A DNA stretch of 12,641 nucleotides from Synergistaceae bacterium. Its GTDB lineage: Bacteria > Synergistota > Synergistia > Synergistales > Aminobacteriaceae. Positions 1 through 6,787 of this stretch are shown piece by piece; the stretch's first letter is position 1; every line of letters starts with the position of its first letter. Under the pieces are notes generated by a model that saw only the letters and a program-made list of their open reading frames with translations, did not search any database and was not told where the DNA came from. Both the position numbers and the translations under genes were made by a program. The DNA is taken from NCBI GenBank assembly GCA_031273365.1, contig JAISSA010000094.1:1-12641 (forward strand), written 5' to 3'.

Positions 1-2
1 TG

Positions 3-323
3 GTCGGCGTGGCATCGTTCATTCAGGCTTGCAAGATAGGCAACATAACGCCGGCCCAAAGCGGGCAGAGCTATGAAATGTACGCCATAGCGGCAGTGGT
101 TTTGGGGGGCATCAATATGTCCGGCGGGCGAGGCAACCTTTTGGGCGTGCTCTTTGGCGCGCTGAGCTACACCGCTATAAACTTCATTATCGTTTCGGTG
201 CCGGCGTTCTCCATCGATATTCAGAACACCTTCCAGGGGCTTGTCCTTATTCTCGTTATTCTGGTGCAGACCGCGGGGCCTGCATTCAGAGAACAGTTTA
301 TCGGGCGGAGGAGGAAAATTTAA
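3..323 (+). CDS. ABC sugar transporter permease, RbsC-type (5' truncated by window edge)
   Basis: This is the C-terminal part (about 106 residues) of an inner-membrane permease of the ribose/xylose/inositol ABC importer family (BPD_transp_2). The frame is open to the window edge, so the GTG at 9 is internal and not a real start. The stretch GYEMYAIAAVVLGG-type, here SYEMYAIAAVVLGG followed by SGGRGNLLGVLFGAL, matches the conserved 'DAIAAVVLGG...GGxG...GxLxGAL' block near the end of RbsC-like permeases. Two hydrophobic segments follow, then a short basic tail (GRRRKI). The partner ATPase and the periplasmic binding protein would lie upstream, outside the window. The downstream dehydrogenase starts 54 bases after the stop on the same strand, suggesting one operon that imports and oxidises a sugar or polyol. 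The substrate cannot be read from this fragment. Confidence 0.85.
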   Translation, partial: VGVASFIQACKIGNITPAQSGQSYEMYAIAAVVLGGINMSGGRGNLLGVLFGALSYTAINFIIVSVPAFSIDIQNTFQGLVLILVILVQTAGPAFREQFIGRRRKI

Positions 324-377
324 AACCAGGGGAATTTTCGTTTTGTGCCTGAGCGAAGTGAAAGGAATGGTCTAAGC

Positions 378-1529
378 ATGAGAGCGGCAATAACAGGCGT
401 GGGTTTTATTGGCGCGGCGCACATCGAGGCTTTGCGGCGACTTGGCGGCATAGATATCGTTGCCATTGCCGATCCGGCAGATGCAGAAAAGAAGGCGCAG
501 GCGTTTTTTGTGCCCAGGGCATATGCAGATTACAAAACAATGATCGACACGGAAAAACCCGACGTCATCCACGTTTGTACTCCAAACGAGACGCATTGCG
601 AGGCTTCGATGTACGCAATTGAACAGGGCATCCATGTGCTTTGCGAAAAACCTCTGGCTGTGGACGCGCAACAGGCTGAGAAGATGACTCGGGCGGCGCA
701 GGAAAAGGGCGTTGTCTGCGGCGTAAACTTTATAAACCGTTTTTATCCCATGGCGTTTCAAATGCGCGAGTGCATACGCGAGGGCAGGGTGGGGCGTATT
801 TTTTCCATCCATGGCGGCTATTTGCAGGACTGGCTTTTTTATGATGCGGATTACAGTTGGCGGCTCGAATCGAAAATTTCCGGGAAAACCCGCGCCGCTT
901 CGGATATCGGCTCACATTGGATGGATTTATGCGAATTTGTGACCGGCCAAAAAATAACCGAGGTCTGTGCGGAGTTCACCGCGTTTCACTCCACGCGCAA
1001 AAAGCCGAAGAAAACGCCTGAAACCTTTTCGAACATGCTGCTTACCCCTGAGGATTACACCGAGGTCCCCATTGATACCGAAGATTACGCGAGCCTGCTT
1101 TTCCGAACGGATGGAGGGGCACTGGGTTCCGCAATCCTATCTCAATGTTTTGCGGGGCGCAAAAATCAGATGACGCTCGCTGTAAGCGGCAATAAATCCT
1201 CTCTGTACTGGGACAGCGAAGACGCCTGCCGCCTCTGGATGGGCTACCGCGACCGCCCCAATGAACTCTGGGAAAAAGATCCCGCCATTCTCTCGTCCAA
1301 TACGCGGAAATGGACGAATTTCCCCGGCGGACACGTCGAGGGATATCCCGATACAATTAAACAGGTTTTCCGCAGCTTTTATCAGGCCGTGACCGAAGGC
1401 GGCGCCGGAAGCTATGATTTTGCCGATTTCGCGGCGGGTGCACGCCAGATGGTCTTATGCGAAGCGCTTATGCAAAGCGCCCAGGAGCGTAAATGGATTA
1501 AAGTCGATGCATTGAAGTTGATGAATTGA
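378..1529 (+). CDS. Gfo/Idh/MocA family NAD(P)-dependent oxidoreductase
   Basis: A 383-residue sugar or cyclitol dehydrogenase-like protein. The N-terminal Rossmann fold shows GVGFIG at residues 7-12 and an acidic residue at the end of beta-2 (AIADP, 29-33). CTPN lies at 67-70 and the family signature CEKPLA at 89-94, whose Lys91 is the usual catalytic lysine. In the C-terminal domain, DIGSHWMD (176-183) carries the conserved histidine (His180). I prefer the ATG at 378 over the GTG at 345: the Rossmann strand begins directly there, an AAAGGA-like ribosome site sits 11 bases upstream, and the 11 extra residues from the GTG look non-conserved. It lies between a sugar ABC permease and a TIM-barrel isomerase with a 15-base gap downstream, so it is probably one step of a sugar, sugar-acid or inositol-like catabolic pathway. 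The exact substrate is unknown. Confidence 0.92.
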   Translation: MRAAITGVGFIGAAHIEALRRLGGIDIVAIADPADAEKKAQAFFVPRAYADYKTMIDTEKPDVIHVCTPNETHCEASMYAIEQGIHVLCEKPLAVDAQQAEKMTRAAQEKGVVCGVNFINRFYPMAFQMRECIREGRVGRIFSIHGGYLQDWLFYDADYSWRLESKISGKTRAASDIGSHWMDLCEFVTGQKITEVCAEFTAFHSTRKKPKKTPETFSNMLLTPEDYTEVPIDTEDYASLLFRTDGGALGSAILSQCFAGRKNQMTLAVSGNKSSLYWDSEDACRLWMGYRDRPNELWEKDPAILSSNTRKWTNFPGGHVEGYPDTIKQVFRSFYQAVTEGGAGSYDFADFAAGARQMVLCEALMQSAQERKWIKVDALKLMN

Positions 1530-1544
1530 AATCGGAGGTTAAAA

Positions 1545-2459
1545 ATGATTGAACTCGGTTTGGTTTCGGCCATATTGCCTGATCTTTCCTTTGAGGAAGT
1601 CATCGATTACGCCGCACAGGCGGGCTTTGCCTGTGTAGAGTTTTGCTGCTGGCCAAAGGGCAGGGCGGCGCGGAGATATGGCGGCGTCACGCATATCGAC
1701 GTCAACGCGACGGACGAAAAAGGACTCCTGTCTTATGTGGACTACTCCAGGCAAAAAGGCGTCGGGATAAGCTCGCTTGCCTATTATCCGAACCCCCTGG
1801 ACCACGACAGGGAAGCTGGAGAGGCAGCAATAAAGCATATCTATAAGCTGATTGACGCGAGCGCTCTGATGGGCATAAACATGGTGACGACCTTTATCGG
1901 GCGCGACAGGACCAAAACAGTCGAGGAGAATCTCGATTTGTACGAGCAGGTCTGGACGCCCATAATCCGTTATGCCGAGGAAAAAAAGGTGCGCATCGGC
2001 ATCGAAAACTGCCCGATGTATTTCACCCAAAACGAATGGCCTGCCGGTGTTAATTTGGCCAGCGCACCGTATATCTGGCGTGAAATGTTCAGAAGAATCC
2101 CGAGCGATTATCTGGGTTTGAACTATGACCCCTCTCACCTTCACCTGATTTTCGCGAATTATGTAACCCCCATCATCGATTTCAGGGATAAAATTTTTCA
2201 CGTGCATTTGAAGGATATGCACATCGACCGCGAAAAACTGAACGAATATGGGATCTTTGCCTATCCCTCCCTGTGGCATCGCCCGAAGCTGCCCGGACTG
2301 GGCGACATAGATTTCGGCGCGTTGATTTCCGCGCTTCATGACATACGCTATAAAGGCGCGGCTTGCGTTGAAATCGAAGACAGGGCCTTTGAGGACAGCT
2401 TAAATGACGTCAAAAGCGGGATAGAACAAAGCTACCGATATCTGAAAACCCTGATCTGA
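1545..2459 (+). CDS. Sugar phosphate isomerase/epimerase-like TIM-barrel protein
   Basis: A 304-residue protein of the xylose-isomerase-like (AP endonuclease 2 / IolE-IolI-tagatose epimerase) superfamily. The likely divalent-metal ligands are in family order: Glu154 (IGIENCP), Asp195 and His198 (NYDPSHL), His219/His221 (HVHLKD) and Glu276 (ACVEIED). PGLGDIDF (250-257) is the usual substrate-side loop before the last strand. The ATG start is supported by a GGAGG site ending 6 bases upstream. It follows the Gfo/Idh/MocA dehydrogenase by 15 bases and is almost certainly co-transcribed with it; dehydrogenase plus TIM-barrel isomerase is a common pair in inositol and rare-sugar catabolism. Family membership is secure. 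Whether it is an epimerase, isomerase or dehydratase is not decidable from the sequence alone. Confidence 0.92.
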   Translation: MIELGLVSAILPDLSFEEVIDYAAQAGFACVEFCCWPKGRAARRYGGVTHIDVNATDEKGLLSYVDYSRQKGVGISSLAYYPNPLDHDREAGEAAIKHIYKLIDASALMGINMVTTFIGRDRTKTVEENLDLYEQVWTPIIRYAEEKKVRIGIENCPMYFTQNEWPAGVNLASAPYIWREMFRRIPSDYLGLNYDPSHLHLIFANYVTPIIDFRDKIFHVHLKDMHIDREKLNEYGIFAYPSLWHRPKLPGLGDIDFGALISALHDIRYKGAACVEIEDRAFEDSLNDVKSGIEQSYRYLKTLI

Positions 2460-2599
2460 GAGTGCAGGGCAGCGACATATTTCCGCCTGCGCAGTGAAAG
2501 AGGTGAGGCATACGGAGGGGAACAAAGACAGAACGACAGGTCGGCGCGAGAAGGAACGCTGTTGCGTGTAACCCGGTTAAAGATAACGAAAGGGGCAGG
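2460..2599 (+). other. Intergenic gap before the esterase; no clear promoter or terminator
   Basis: This 140-base gap separates the sugar block from the esterase gene. I see no convincing intrinsic terminator and no paired -35/-10 boxes. A GGAGGGG at 2514-2520 has no start codon at a usable distance. The gap also marks the change from moderate to high GC. Confidence 0.4.
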
Positions 2600-4210
2600 A
2601 TGATGAAAAAATCCATAGCAATTCCGAGTCTGATCTGTTTTATTTTCGTGATGCTGGCGGCATCTGTGAGTTTTGCGGCACAACCCGGCGCGAAGCCTGG
2701 CCTGTTGAACCCTCCCGTCGTCCAGGCCAAAGGCGGGAAGCTGCGGGGATATATGAACGATGAGATCTTCGTGTTCGCGGGCATTAAGTACGCGACCTCC
2801 GAGCGGTTCGGGCTGCCCAGGCCTGTCGAACCCTGGGAGGGCGTCGTGAGCGCTCAGACCTATGGGCCGATCGCGCCCATCGCCCGCATGACCAAAGTCG
2901 GCGACGACGAGTTCGTGTGGCCCCATCGTTACTGGCCCCAGGACGAAAACTGCCAGTATTTGAACGTGTGGACGCAGAAACTCGACCCGAACGCCAAAAA
3001 GCCCGTCATGGTGTTCTTTCACGGAGGCGGCTACACGAACGGTTCGGCGATCGAGGCGTGGGCCTATGACGGAACCAATCTGAGCAGGTACGGCGACGTC
3101 GTCGTGGTGACGGTCAATCACAGGCTCAACGTGCTGGGCTACCTCGACCTCTCGGCGTACGGCGACGCATACAAATATTCCCCCCACGTCGGCTGGGCCG
3201 ACCTCGTGCTGTCGCTCGAGTGGGTCAGGGACAACGTGGCGGCGTTCGGCGGAGATCCGGAAAACGTAACGATATTCGGTCAGTCCGGCGGCGGCGGCAA
3301 GGTGATCACTCTGATGCACATGCCCTCGGCAAAGGGGCTCTTCAGTAAGGCGATCTCTCAGAGCTCGGGGTCCGGCGTCAATTATGGGAAGACCACCAAA
3401 GCGATGGCTCGGAAGATCGCGTCGCTCACCTTCAAAAACCTGAACATCAAAGAAGGGGACGTCGACGCGCTCAAAAAAGTCTCCTATGACGCTTTGATCG
3501 AGGCGGCCGACCAGGCGATCGCCCAGGCGAGAAAGGACGACCCCGCCAATGCCGCGTACATCAACTGGAATCCGATTCCCGGCGACGACTACGTGCTGAA
3601 CGAATACTGCGACTGGACCAAAAACATGCCCTTCATGACCGGCAGCGTCTTCAGCGAGCAGATCCCCACTTTCAGAAGGGGCGACGGCCGCAAGAACGAA
3701 TGGTCGGCGGAGGAAACCCGCGCCAATTTGAAGAAGTATTTCGGCGATAAGGCGGACGCGGTAGCGAATGAATTCGCCAGGGTGTTTCCGAACAAAAAAG
3801 TCGCGGATGCCTGTTTCTATTCCTCGAACGGCCGCAACAACAGCCAGAAGGTCGCGTCGCTCCTGCGCGCGGCGGGCGTGGGTCCGGTTTACGAGTACCT
3901 GTTTACGTACGAACTGCCGGTCAACGGCGGAACGACGGCCTTCCACTGCGTGGAGCTCACGTATATATTCCATAACGTGAGCATACCCATTCTCTCCATC
4001 GCGACGGGGGGCGCCGAGGAGAGCTATAAACTGCAGGACGTGGTCGCCACGGCGTGGCTCAATTTCGCGAGGACCGGAAACCCCAGCCAGCCGGGGCTCG
4101 AGTGGAAGCCTTACACGGACGCGGGCAAGGAGACCATGATCTTCGACGCGACGAGCGAGCTGAGGTCCTTCGACGACGCCAAACTGCGCGAGCTGATGCC
4201 TCTTCAATAA
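2600..4210 (+). CDS. Exported carboxylesterase, type B family
   Basis: A 536-residue alpha/beta hydrolase of the carboxylesterase/cholinesterase family, the usual length. Residues 1-27 look like a Sec signal peptide (basic MMKK, hydrophobic core, SFA-A cleavage site), so the enzyme is probably periplasmic or secreted. Motifs in order: a QDENCQYLNVW version of the EDCLYLNV block (114-124), the oxyanion loop HGGG (141-144), the nucleophile elbow GQSGG with Ser229, the probable acid Glu353 (TGSVFSEQ) and His449 (AFHCVELTYIF). The elbow has Gln and Gly where the family usually has GESAGG. AAGGGG lies 4 bases before the ATG at 2600 and 7 before a second ATG at 2603; either start is possible and they differ by one Met. 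It stands alone on the + strand. The natural ester substrate is unknown; it could serve carbohydrate-ester breakdown, but nothing here proves it. Confidence 0.93.
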   Translation: MMKKSIAIPSLICFIFVMLAASVSFAAQPGAKPGLLNPPVVQAKGGKLRGYMNDEIFVFAGIKYATSERFGLPRPVEPWEGVVSAQTYGPIAPIARMTKVGDDEFVWPHRYWPQDENCQYLNVWTQKLDPNAKKPVMVFFHGGGYTNGSAIEAWAYDGTNLSRYGDVVVVTVNHRLNVLGYLDLSAYGDAYKYSPHVGWADLVLSLEWVRDNVAAFGGDPENVTIFGQSGGGGKVITLMHMPSAKGLFSKAISQSSGSGVNYGKTTKAMARKIASLTFKNLNIKEGDVDALKKVSYDALIEAADQAIAQARKDDPANAAYINWNPIPGDDYVLNEYCDWTKNMPFMTGSVFSEQIPTFRRGDGRKNEWSAEETRANLKKYFGDKADAVANEFARVFPNKKVADACFYSSNGRNNSQKVASLLRAAGVGPVYEYLFTYELPVNGGTTAFHCVELTYIFHNVSIPILSIATGGAEESYKLQDVVATAWLNFARTGNPSQPGLEWKPYTDAGKETMIFDATSELRSFDDAKLRELMPLQ

Positions 4211-4217
4211 ATTTCAG

Positions 4218-4248
4218 CCATACCCCTCGCAGCCTCCGGGGGGTATGG
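4218..4248 (+). terminator. Hairpin between convergent esterase and ZIP genes
   Basis: CCATACCCC (4218-4226) and GGGGTATGG (4240-4248) form a perfect 9-bp stem with a 13-base loop, 7 bases after the esterase stop. There is no T-run after it on either strand, so it is not a classical intrinsic terminator. It may still stop or stabilise transcript ends in both directions. Confidence 0.45.
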
Positions 4249-4252
4249 TCTC

Positions 4253-4278
4253 AAAAAATCCTGCAAAATCGCCTTTGC
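4253..4278 (-). terminator. Weak intrinsic terminator for the larA-ZIP transcript
   Basis: Read on the - strand, 4278-4263 can fold as GCAAAG / TTTTGC (6 pairs including one G-T) around a GCGA loop. A run of six T follows four bases later (4258-4253). It lies 16 bases beyond the ZIP gene stop, where a terminator is expected. The stem is short, so confidence is low. Confidence 0.3.
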
Positions 4279-4293
4279 CGTCGGTCCTGAACG

Positions 4294-5121
4294 CTACAAA
4301 AACAGCAGCAGGGACAGCGCCATGACCGCCATGCCGGCGATGAGTCCATAGATGCAGAGATGATGTTCTCCGTACTCCTCGGCCGAGGGCAGGAGTTCGT
4401 CGAAGGAAATGAAGACCATGATCCCCGCCACCCCGGCAAAGAGCAGCCCGAAGACGGCGGGCGAGAAAAAGGGCATCAGGACCACGTACCCGACGACGGC
4501 GCCCACAGGCTCCGCGAGGCCAGAGAGGAAGGAGTAGAAGAAGGCTTTTTTGCGGTCTCCGGTGGCGTAGAAAATGGGAATGGAGACGGCGATCCCCTCC
4601 GGTATATTGTGGATGGCGATGGCCACGGCGATCGCCATTCCCACGGCGGGCTCGATCAGCGCGGCCGTGAATGTCGCCAGTCCCTCCGGAAAGTTGTGGA
4701 TGGCGATGGCGATGGCCGTGAAGAGCCCCGTGCGGTGCAGCTTCGACATATCGTGGTGCTTTTGGGAGTGTTCGTCGCAGGTCATCGACAGCTCCTCGAC
4801 GGTGTGCGCCTCGTGCGGATTGTCCGCGTCGGGCACCCACCTGTCGATGAGGGCGATCATCCCCATTCCGGCGAAAAACGCTACGACCGTTCCCCATTCT
4901 CCGCCGGTCTTTCCCCACTGCGCCGTCAGGGTGTCCCGCGCCATGACGATGACCTCGACAAAGGAGACGTAGATCATCACCCCCGCCGAAAATCCCATGC
5001 TGAGCGACAGGAAACGAGTGTTGGTGCGCTTTGCCAGAAAGGCCAGAGCGGAGCCCACGCCCGTCGAAAGGCCCGCAAGAAGCGTCAGCCCGAACGCCAG
5101 TGCGATATTGTGCGTATTCAT
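4294..5121 (-). CDS. zupT: ZIP family divalent metal transporter (ZupT-like)
   Basis: A 275-residue polytopic membrane protein with about eight hydrophobic segments, the size of bacterial ZupT. The two metal-site signatures HNFPEG (142-147) and HNIPEG (171-176) lie in consecutive helices as in E. coli ZupT, giving His142, Glu146, His171 and Glu175 as transport-site residues. A loop at about 97-130 holds several His, Asp and Glu residues (HEAH, CDEHSQKHHD), a typical variable cytoplasmic metal-binding loop. A conserved FISFDELLP block follows at 237-245. The ATG overlaps the stop of the upstream larA-like gene as ATGA, and no Shine-Dalgarno sequence precedes it, so translation is probably coupled to larA. 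ZIP proteins of this type move Zn, Fe, Mn, Co and other divalent ions into the cytoplasm; the ion here is unknown. The symbol denotes family resemblance. Confidence 0.9.
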   Translation of the reverse strand: MNTHNIALAFGLTLLAGLSTGVGSALAFLAKRTNTRFLSLSMGFSAGVMIYVSFVEVIVMARDTLTAQWGKTGGEWGTVVAFFAGMGMIALIDRWVPDADNPHEAHTVEELSMTCDEHSQKHHDMSKLHRTGLFTAIAIAIHNFPEGLATFTAALIEPAVGMAIAVAIAIHNIPEGIAVSIPIFYATGDRKKAFFYSFLSGLAEPVGAVVGYVVLMPFFSPAVFGLLFAGVAGIMVFISFDELLPSAEEYGEHHLCIYGLIAGMAVMALSLLLFL

Positions 5122-6425
5122 GAGCGGTCTGGCGTCGGAAGCGAGGGCAGCACCGGCAGGGTGTTCGCTCCATGAGGCATCAGCCAGGTTTTCAGGCCCG
5201 TGCCGTGGGCGGCGTGGACCTTTTTCAGGGCCTCGTCCAGCGTCCTCGAGATCTTTATCCCCGTGCCCGCGAGGAGTTCGGGATCGATGTCGGTCACCAG
5301 ATGGAAGTCGAACCGTTCGGCGGCCTGACCTGCGCAGTAACCGATGTACTTCGCGATGGTGAAAGAGTGCCGCAGTTCCACCTCCCGCTCGTCGGAGTTT
5401 TTGTACTTCTGGAGCATCATCTGCATTTCCTCGTTGCCGTATCCTTCGACGCAGGAGGCGAGAATGACGACGGCGGCTCCGGGGAGGGCGGCGGCCTCCG
5501 CGTTGAAAAGGGCCTTGGTGCTCTGGTAGAAGTTGATGTCCTTCGGGTAGCCGCAGGCCGAGGCGACAACCAGCTCCGCGGGCTGCGTTATCGGAATCCT
5601 GTCCACGCTGTCGACGATGTCCCTTCCCGCTTCATGCGCCTTCCGCCAGTCTCCGGCGACGGCCCAGCCGATCTTCCCTTCCCCGCTCATGATGACGTTC
5701 AGCAGAAAGGAAGGCGCGAGCTTCTCCGCCGCCTCGGTCATGTCCAGGTGGATGAGGTTCCCCTCCGCGTTGCCGCCCCGGCACACCCAATTGCGTCCCT
5801 TTCCTGGAAGCGGTTTGAGGGCCAGCGCGTGGTTCGCCATCACGGTCTCATAGGAAGATATGCCCGGCAGCACCGACTTTCTGCCGCCGCCCCAGCCGGA
5901 CATGAAATGGTAGACGATGCCTCCCGTGAGAATCACGTGGTCGGCGTCCGCCGCCATTTTGTTGAGCCGGACGGGGGTGCCGAAGCTGGTTTTGCCGAAG
6001 TCCGTCATTGCGGCCGTCTGGCTTTCGTGGTCCCACACTTTGTAACGCCCGTAAAGTTTTTCGCCCAAAAGCAGCCTGTGCTCCTCCGGCGTGTGGGAGC
6101 GGTGCGTTCCCGTACCCACCAGAAAGAAAATATCCTCGTCCCTCACCCCGCCTTTTTTGATCTCCCCGACCAGAAGGGGAAGGTAGACGGCGGGGTGCTG
6201 CCACGATCGCGTCAGGTCGCAGGTGACGATGCAGACCGTCTCTCCCGGCTTCACCTTTTCGCTGATGCGGGGGCTCCCGACGGGATTTTCCAGAGCCTTC
6301 AGAACGGCCTCCTCCTCCGTGGCGGCGCAGGGGACCTCCCGGCTTTTCATCACGCCCAGAAGCTCTTCCTCCCGAACCTCGATCTTCGCTTTTTCCCTGC
6401 CGAACTTCAGCTCATATATACCCAT
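5118..6425 (-). CDS. larA: LarA-family (DUF2088) nickel-dependent 2-hydroxyacid racemase-like protein
   Basis: A 435-residue protein with the LarA fold motifs: DLTR (70-73, the Asp/Arg substrate site), GTGTHR (104-109, with His108), His133, LNK with Lys156 as candidate attachment lysine for the nickel-pincer nucleotide, His173 (YHF) as candidate nickel ligand, GGGRKSVLPG (179-188) and GYPKDINFYQSTKAL (292-306, with the conserved Gln and Lys). In characterised LarA the pincer cofactor is made by LarB, LarC and LarE, none of which is in the window. Around the presumed Ni ligand the sequence reads IVYHFMSGWGGG rather than the EPH-type context I associate with lactate racemase, so the substrate may be another 2-hydroxyacid. 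An AAAGGG site lies 10 bases before the ATG. It is the first gene of a two-gene - strand unit with the ZIP transporter. Confidence 0.87.
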   Translation of the reverse strand: MGIYELKFGREKAKIEVREEELLGVMKSREVPCAATEEEAVLKALENPVGSPRISEKVKPGETVCIVTCDLTRSWQHPAVYLPLLVGEIKKGGVRDEDIFFLVGTGTHRSHTPEEHRLLLGEKLYGRYKVWDHESQTAAMTDFGKTSFGTPVRLNKMAADADHVILTGGIVYHFMSGWGGGRKSVLPGISSYETVMANHALALKPLPGKGRNWVCRGGNAEGNLIHLDMTEAAEKLAPSFLLNVIMSGEGKIGWAVAGDWRKAHEAGRDIVDSVDRIPITQPAELVVASACGYPKDINFYQSTKALFNAEAAALPGAAVVILASCVEGYGNEEMQMMLQKYKNSDEREVELRHSFTIAKYIGYCAGQAAERFDFHLVTDIDPELLAGTGIKISRTLDEALKKVHAAHGTGLKTWLMPHGANTLPVLPSLPTPDRS

Positions 6426-6445
6426 TCGACTTCAGCCCTTTCATA

Positions 6446-6460
6446 TCAAATCAAATCAAA
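6446..6460. repeat. Three tandem TCAAA pentamers in the larA leader
   Basis: TCAAA occurs three times head-to-tail, read as TTTGA three times on the larA coding strand. It sits directly upstream of the larA ribosome-binding region. A short tandem repeat here could change leader or promoter spacing if its copy number varies, but three copies can also be chance. Confidence 0.55.
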
Positions 6461-6562
6461 TGCACTCCATAATTCAAAATTAACTTATTGTACCCTAAAT
6501 TTTGTGACTGAGGCTCCCGGCATGAAGGATACGCACAGGATACGGATGAAGCCGGAAAAGAG

Positions 6563-6568
6563 TATAAT
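6563..6568 (+). promoter_or_regulatory. Candidate -10 box upstream of small ORF/proA
   Basis: A perfect TATAAT in an otherwise GC-rich region, 42 bases before the small ORF at 6611. No recognisable -35 hexamer lies 16-18 bases upstream, so this is only a candidate sigma-70-type promoter for the small ORF and proA. Confidence 0.25.
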
Positions 6569-6610
6569 CAATGTAAAAAGGTACTTCGACTGAACTGGAG
6601 AGCGATATGG

Positions 6611-6724
6611 ATGCGAAATATCAGCATCATGGCAGGGGCTCTCACGCCTGTTGTCGTTATGACGGTTCTGCCGGCCTTTTTTAAAACGAAAGAGTCCGTT
6701 GAGATGGACGGGCAGATGCAATAA
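6611..6724 (+). CDS. Possible 37-residue single-pass membrane protein
   Basis: A short ORF from ATG at 6611 to TAA at 6724, preceded by GGAG at 6597-6600 (10 bases upstream). The translation starts MRNISIMAG, continues as an uncharged hydrophobic stretch at about residues 4-24 (ending TVLPAFF), then a charged tail (KTKESVEMDGQMQ), which is the shape of a small single-pass membrane protein. It lies 63 bases before proA on the same strand and downstream of a TATAAT. I do not recognise a family. It might instead be the decayed 3' end of a larger transporter gene, since the frame is open upstream to about 6512 without a clear start, or it may be non-coding. Confidence 0.27.
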   Translation: MRNISIMAGALTPVVVMTVLPAFFKTKESVEMDGQMQ

Positions 6725-6787
6725 AATTAAAAAAATTTTTGTAGCCGTTTGAATTTGCGGTTTATCGCGAGAGGAGACGAAAGAGGC

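Larger units (their letters stand above)
6426..6787. other. Divergent intergenic region between larA (-) and proA (+)
   Basis: 362 bases without a confidently called gene. It holds the larA leader with a pentamer tandem repeat, a perfect TATAAT at 6563-6568 on the + strand, a possible 37-codon ORF (6611-6724) and an A/T tract (AAAAAAATTTTT near 6729-6740) just before proA. Promoters for both directions must lie here if each unit is independently transcribed. Confidence 0.6.

Noticed and set aside
345..377. GTG start giving an 11-residue longer dehydrogenase
   Set aside because: The Rossmann fold begins at the ATG at 378, which also has its own ribosome-binding site; the extra residues are not family-like.
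2432..4207. Long open frame on the - strand opposite the esterase (591 codons)
   Set aside because: It is antisense to a clear type-B esterase, rich in Arg, Val and His as expected for a GC-rich shadow frame, with no recognisable domain.
6487..6492. TACAAT on the - strand as a larA -10 box
   Set aside because: No -35-like hexamer lies 16-18 bases upstream on that strand; the position alone does not support a promoter call.
5172..6593. 473-codon + strand frame over the LarA-like gene
   Set aside because: It is the antisense of a protein with clear LarA motifs and has no ribosome site or domain of its own.
6749..6787. TTG start extending ProA by 13 residues
   Set aside because: The ATG at 6788 gives exactly the usual ProA length and N-terminus.
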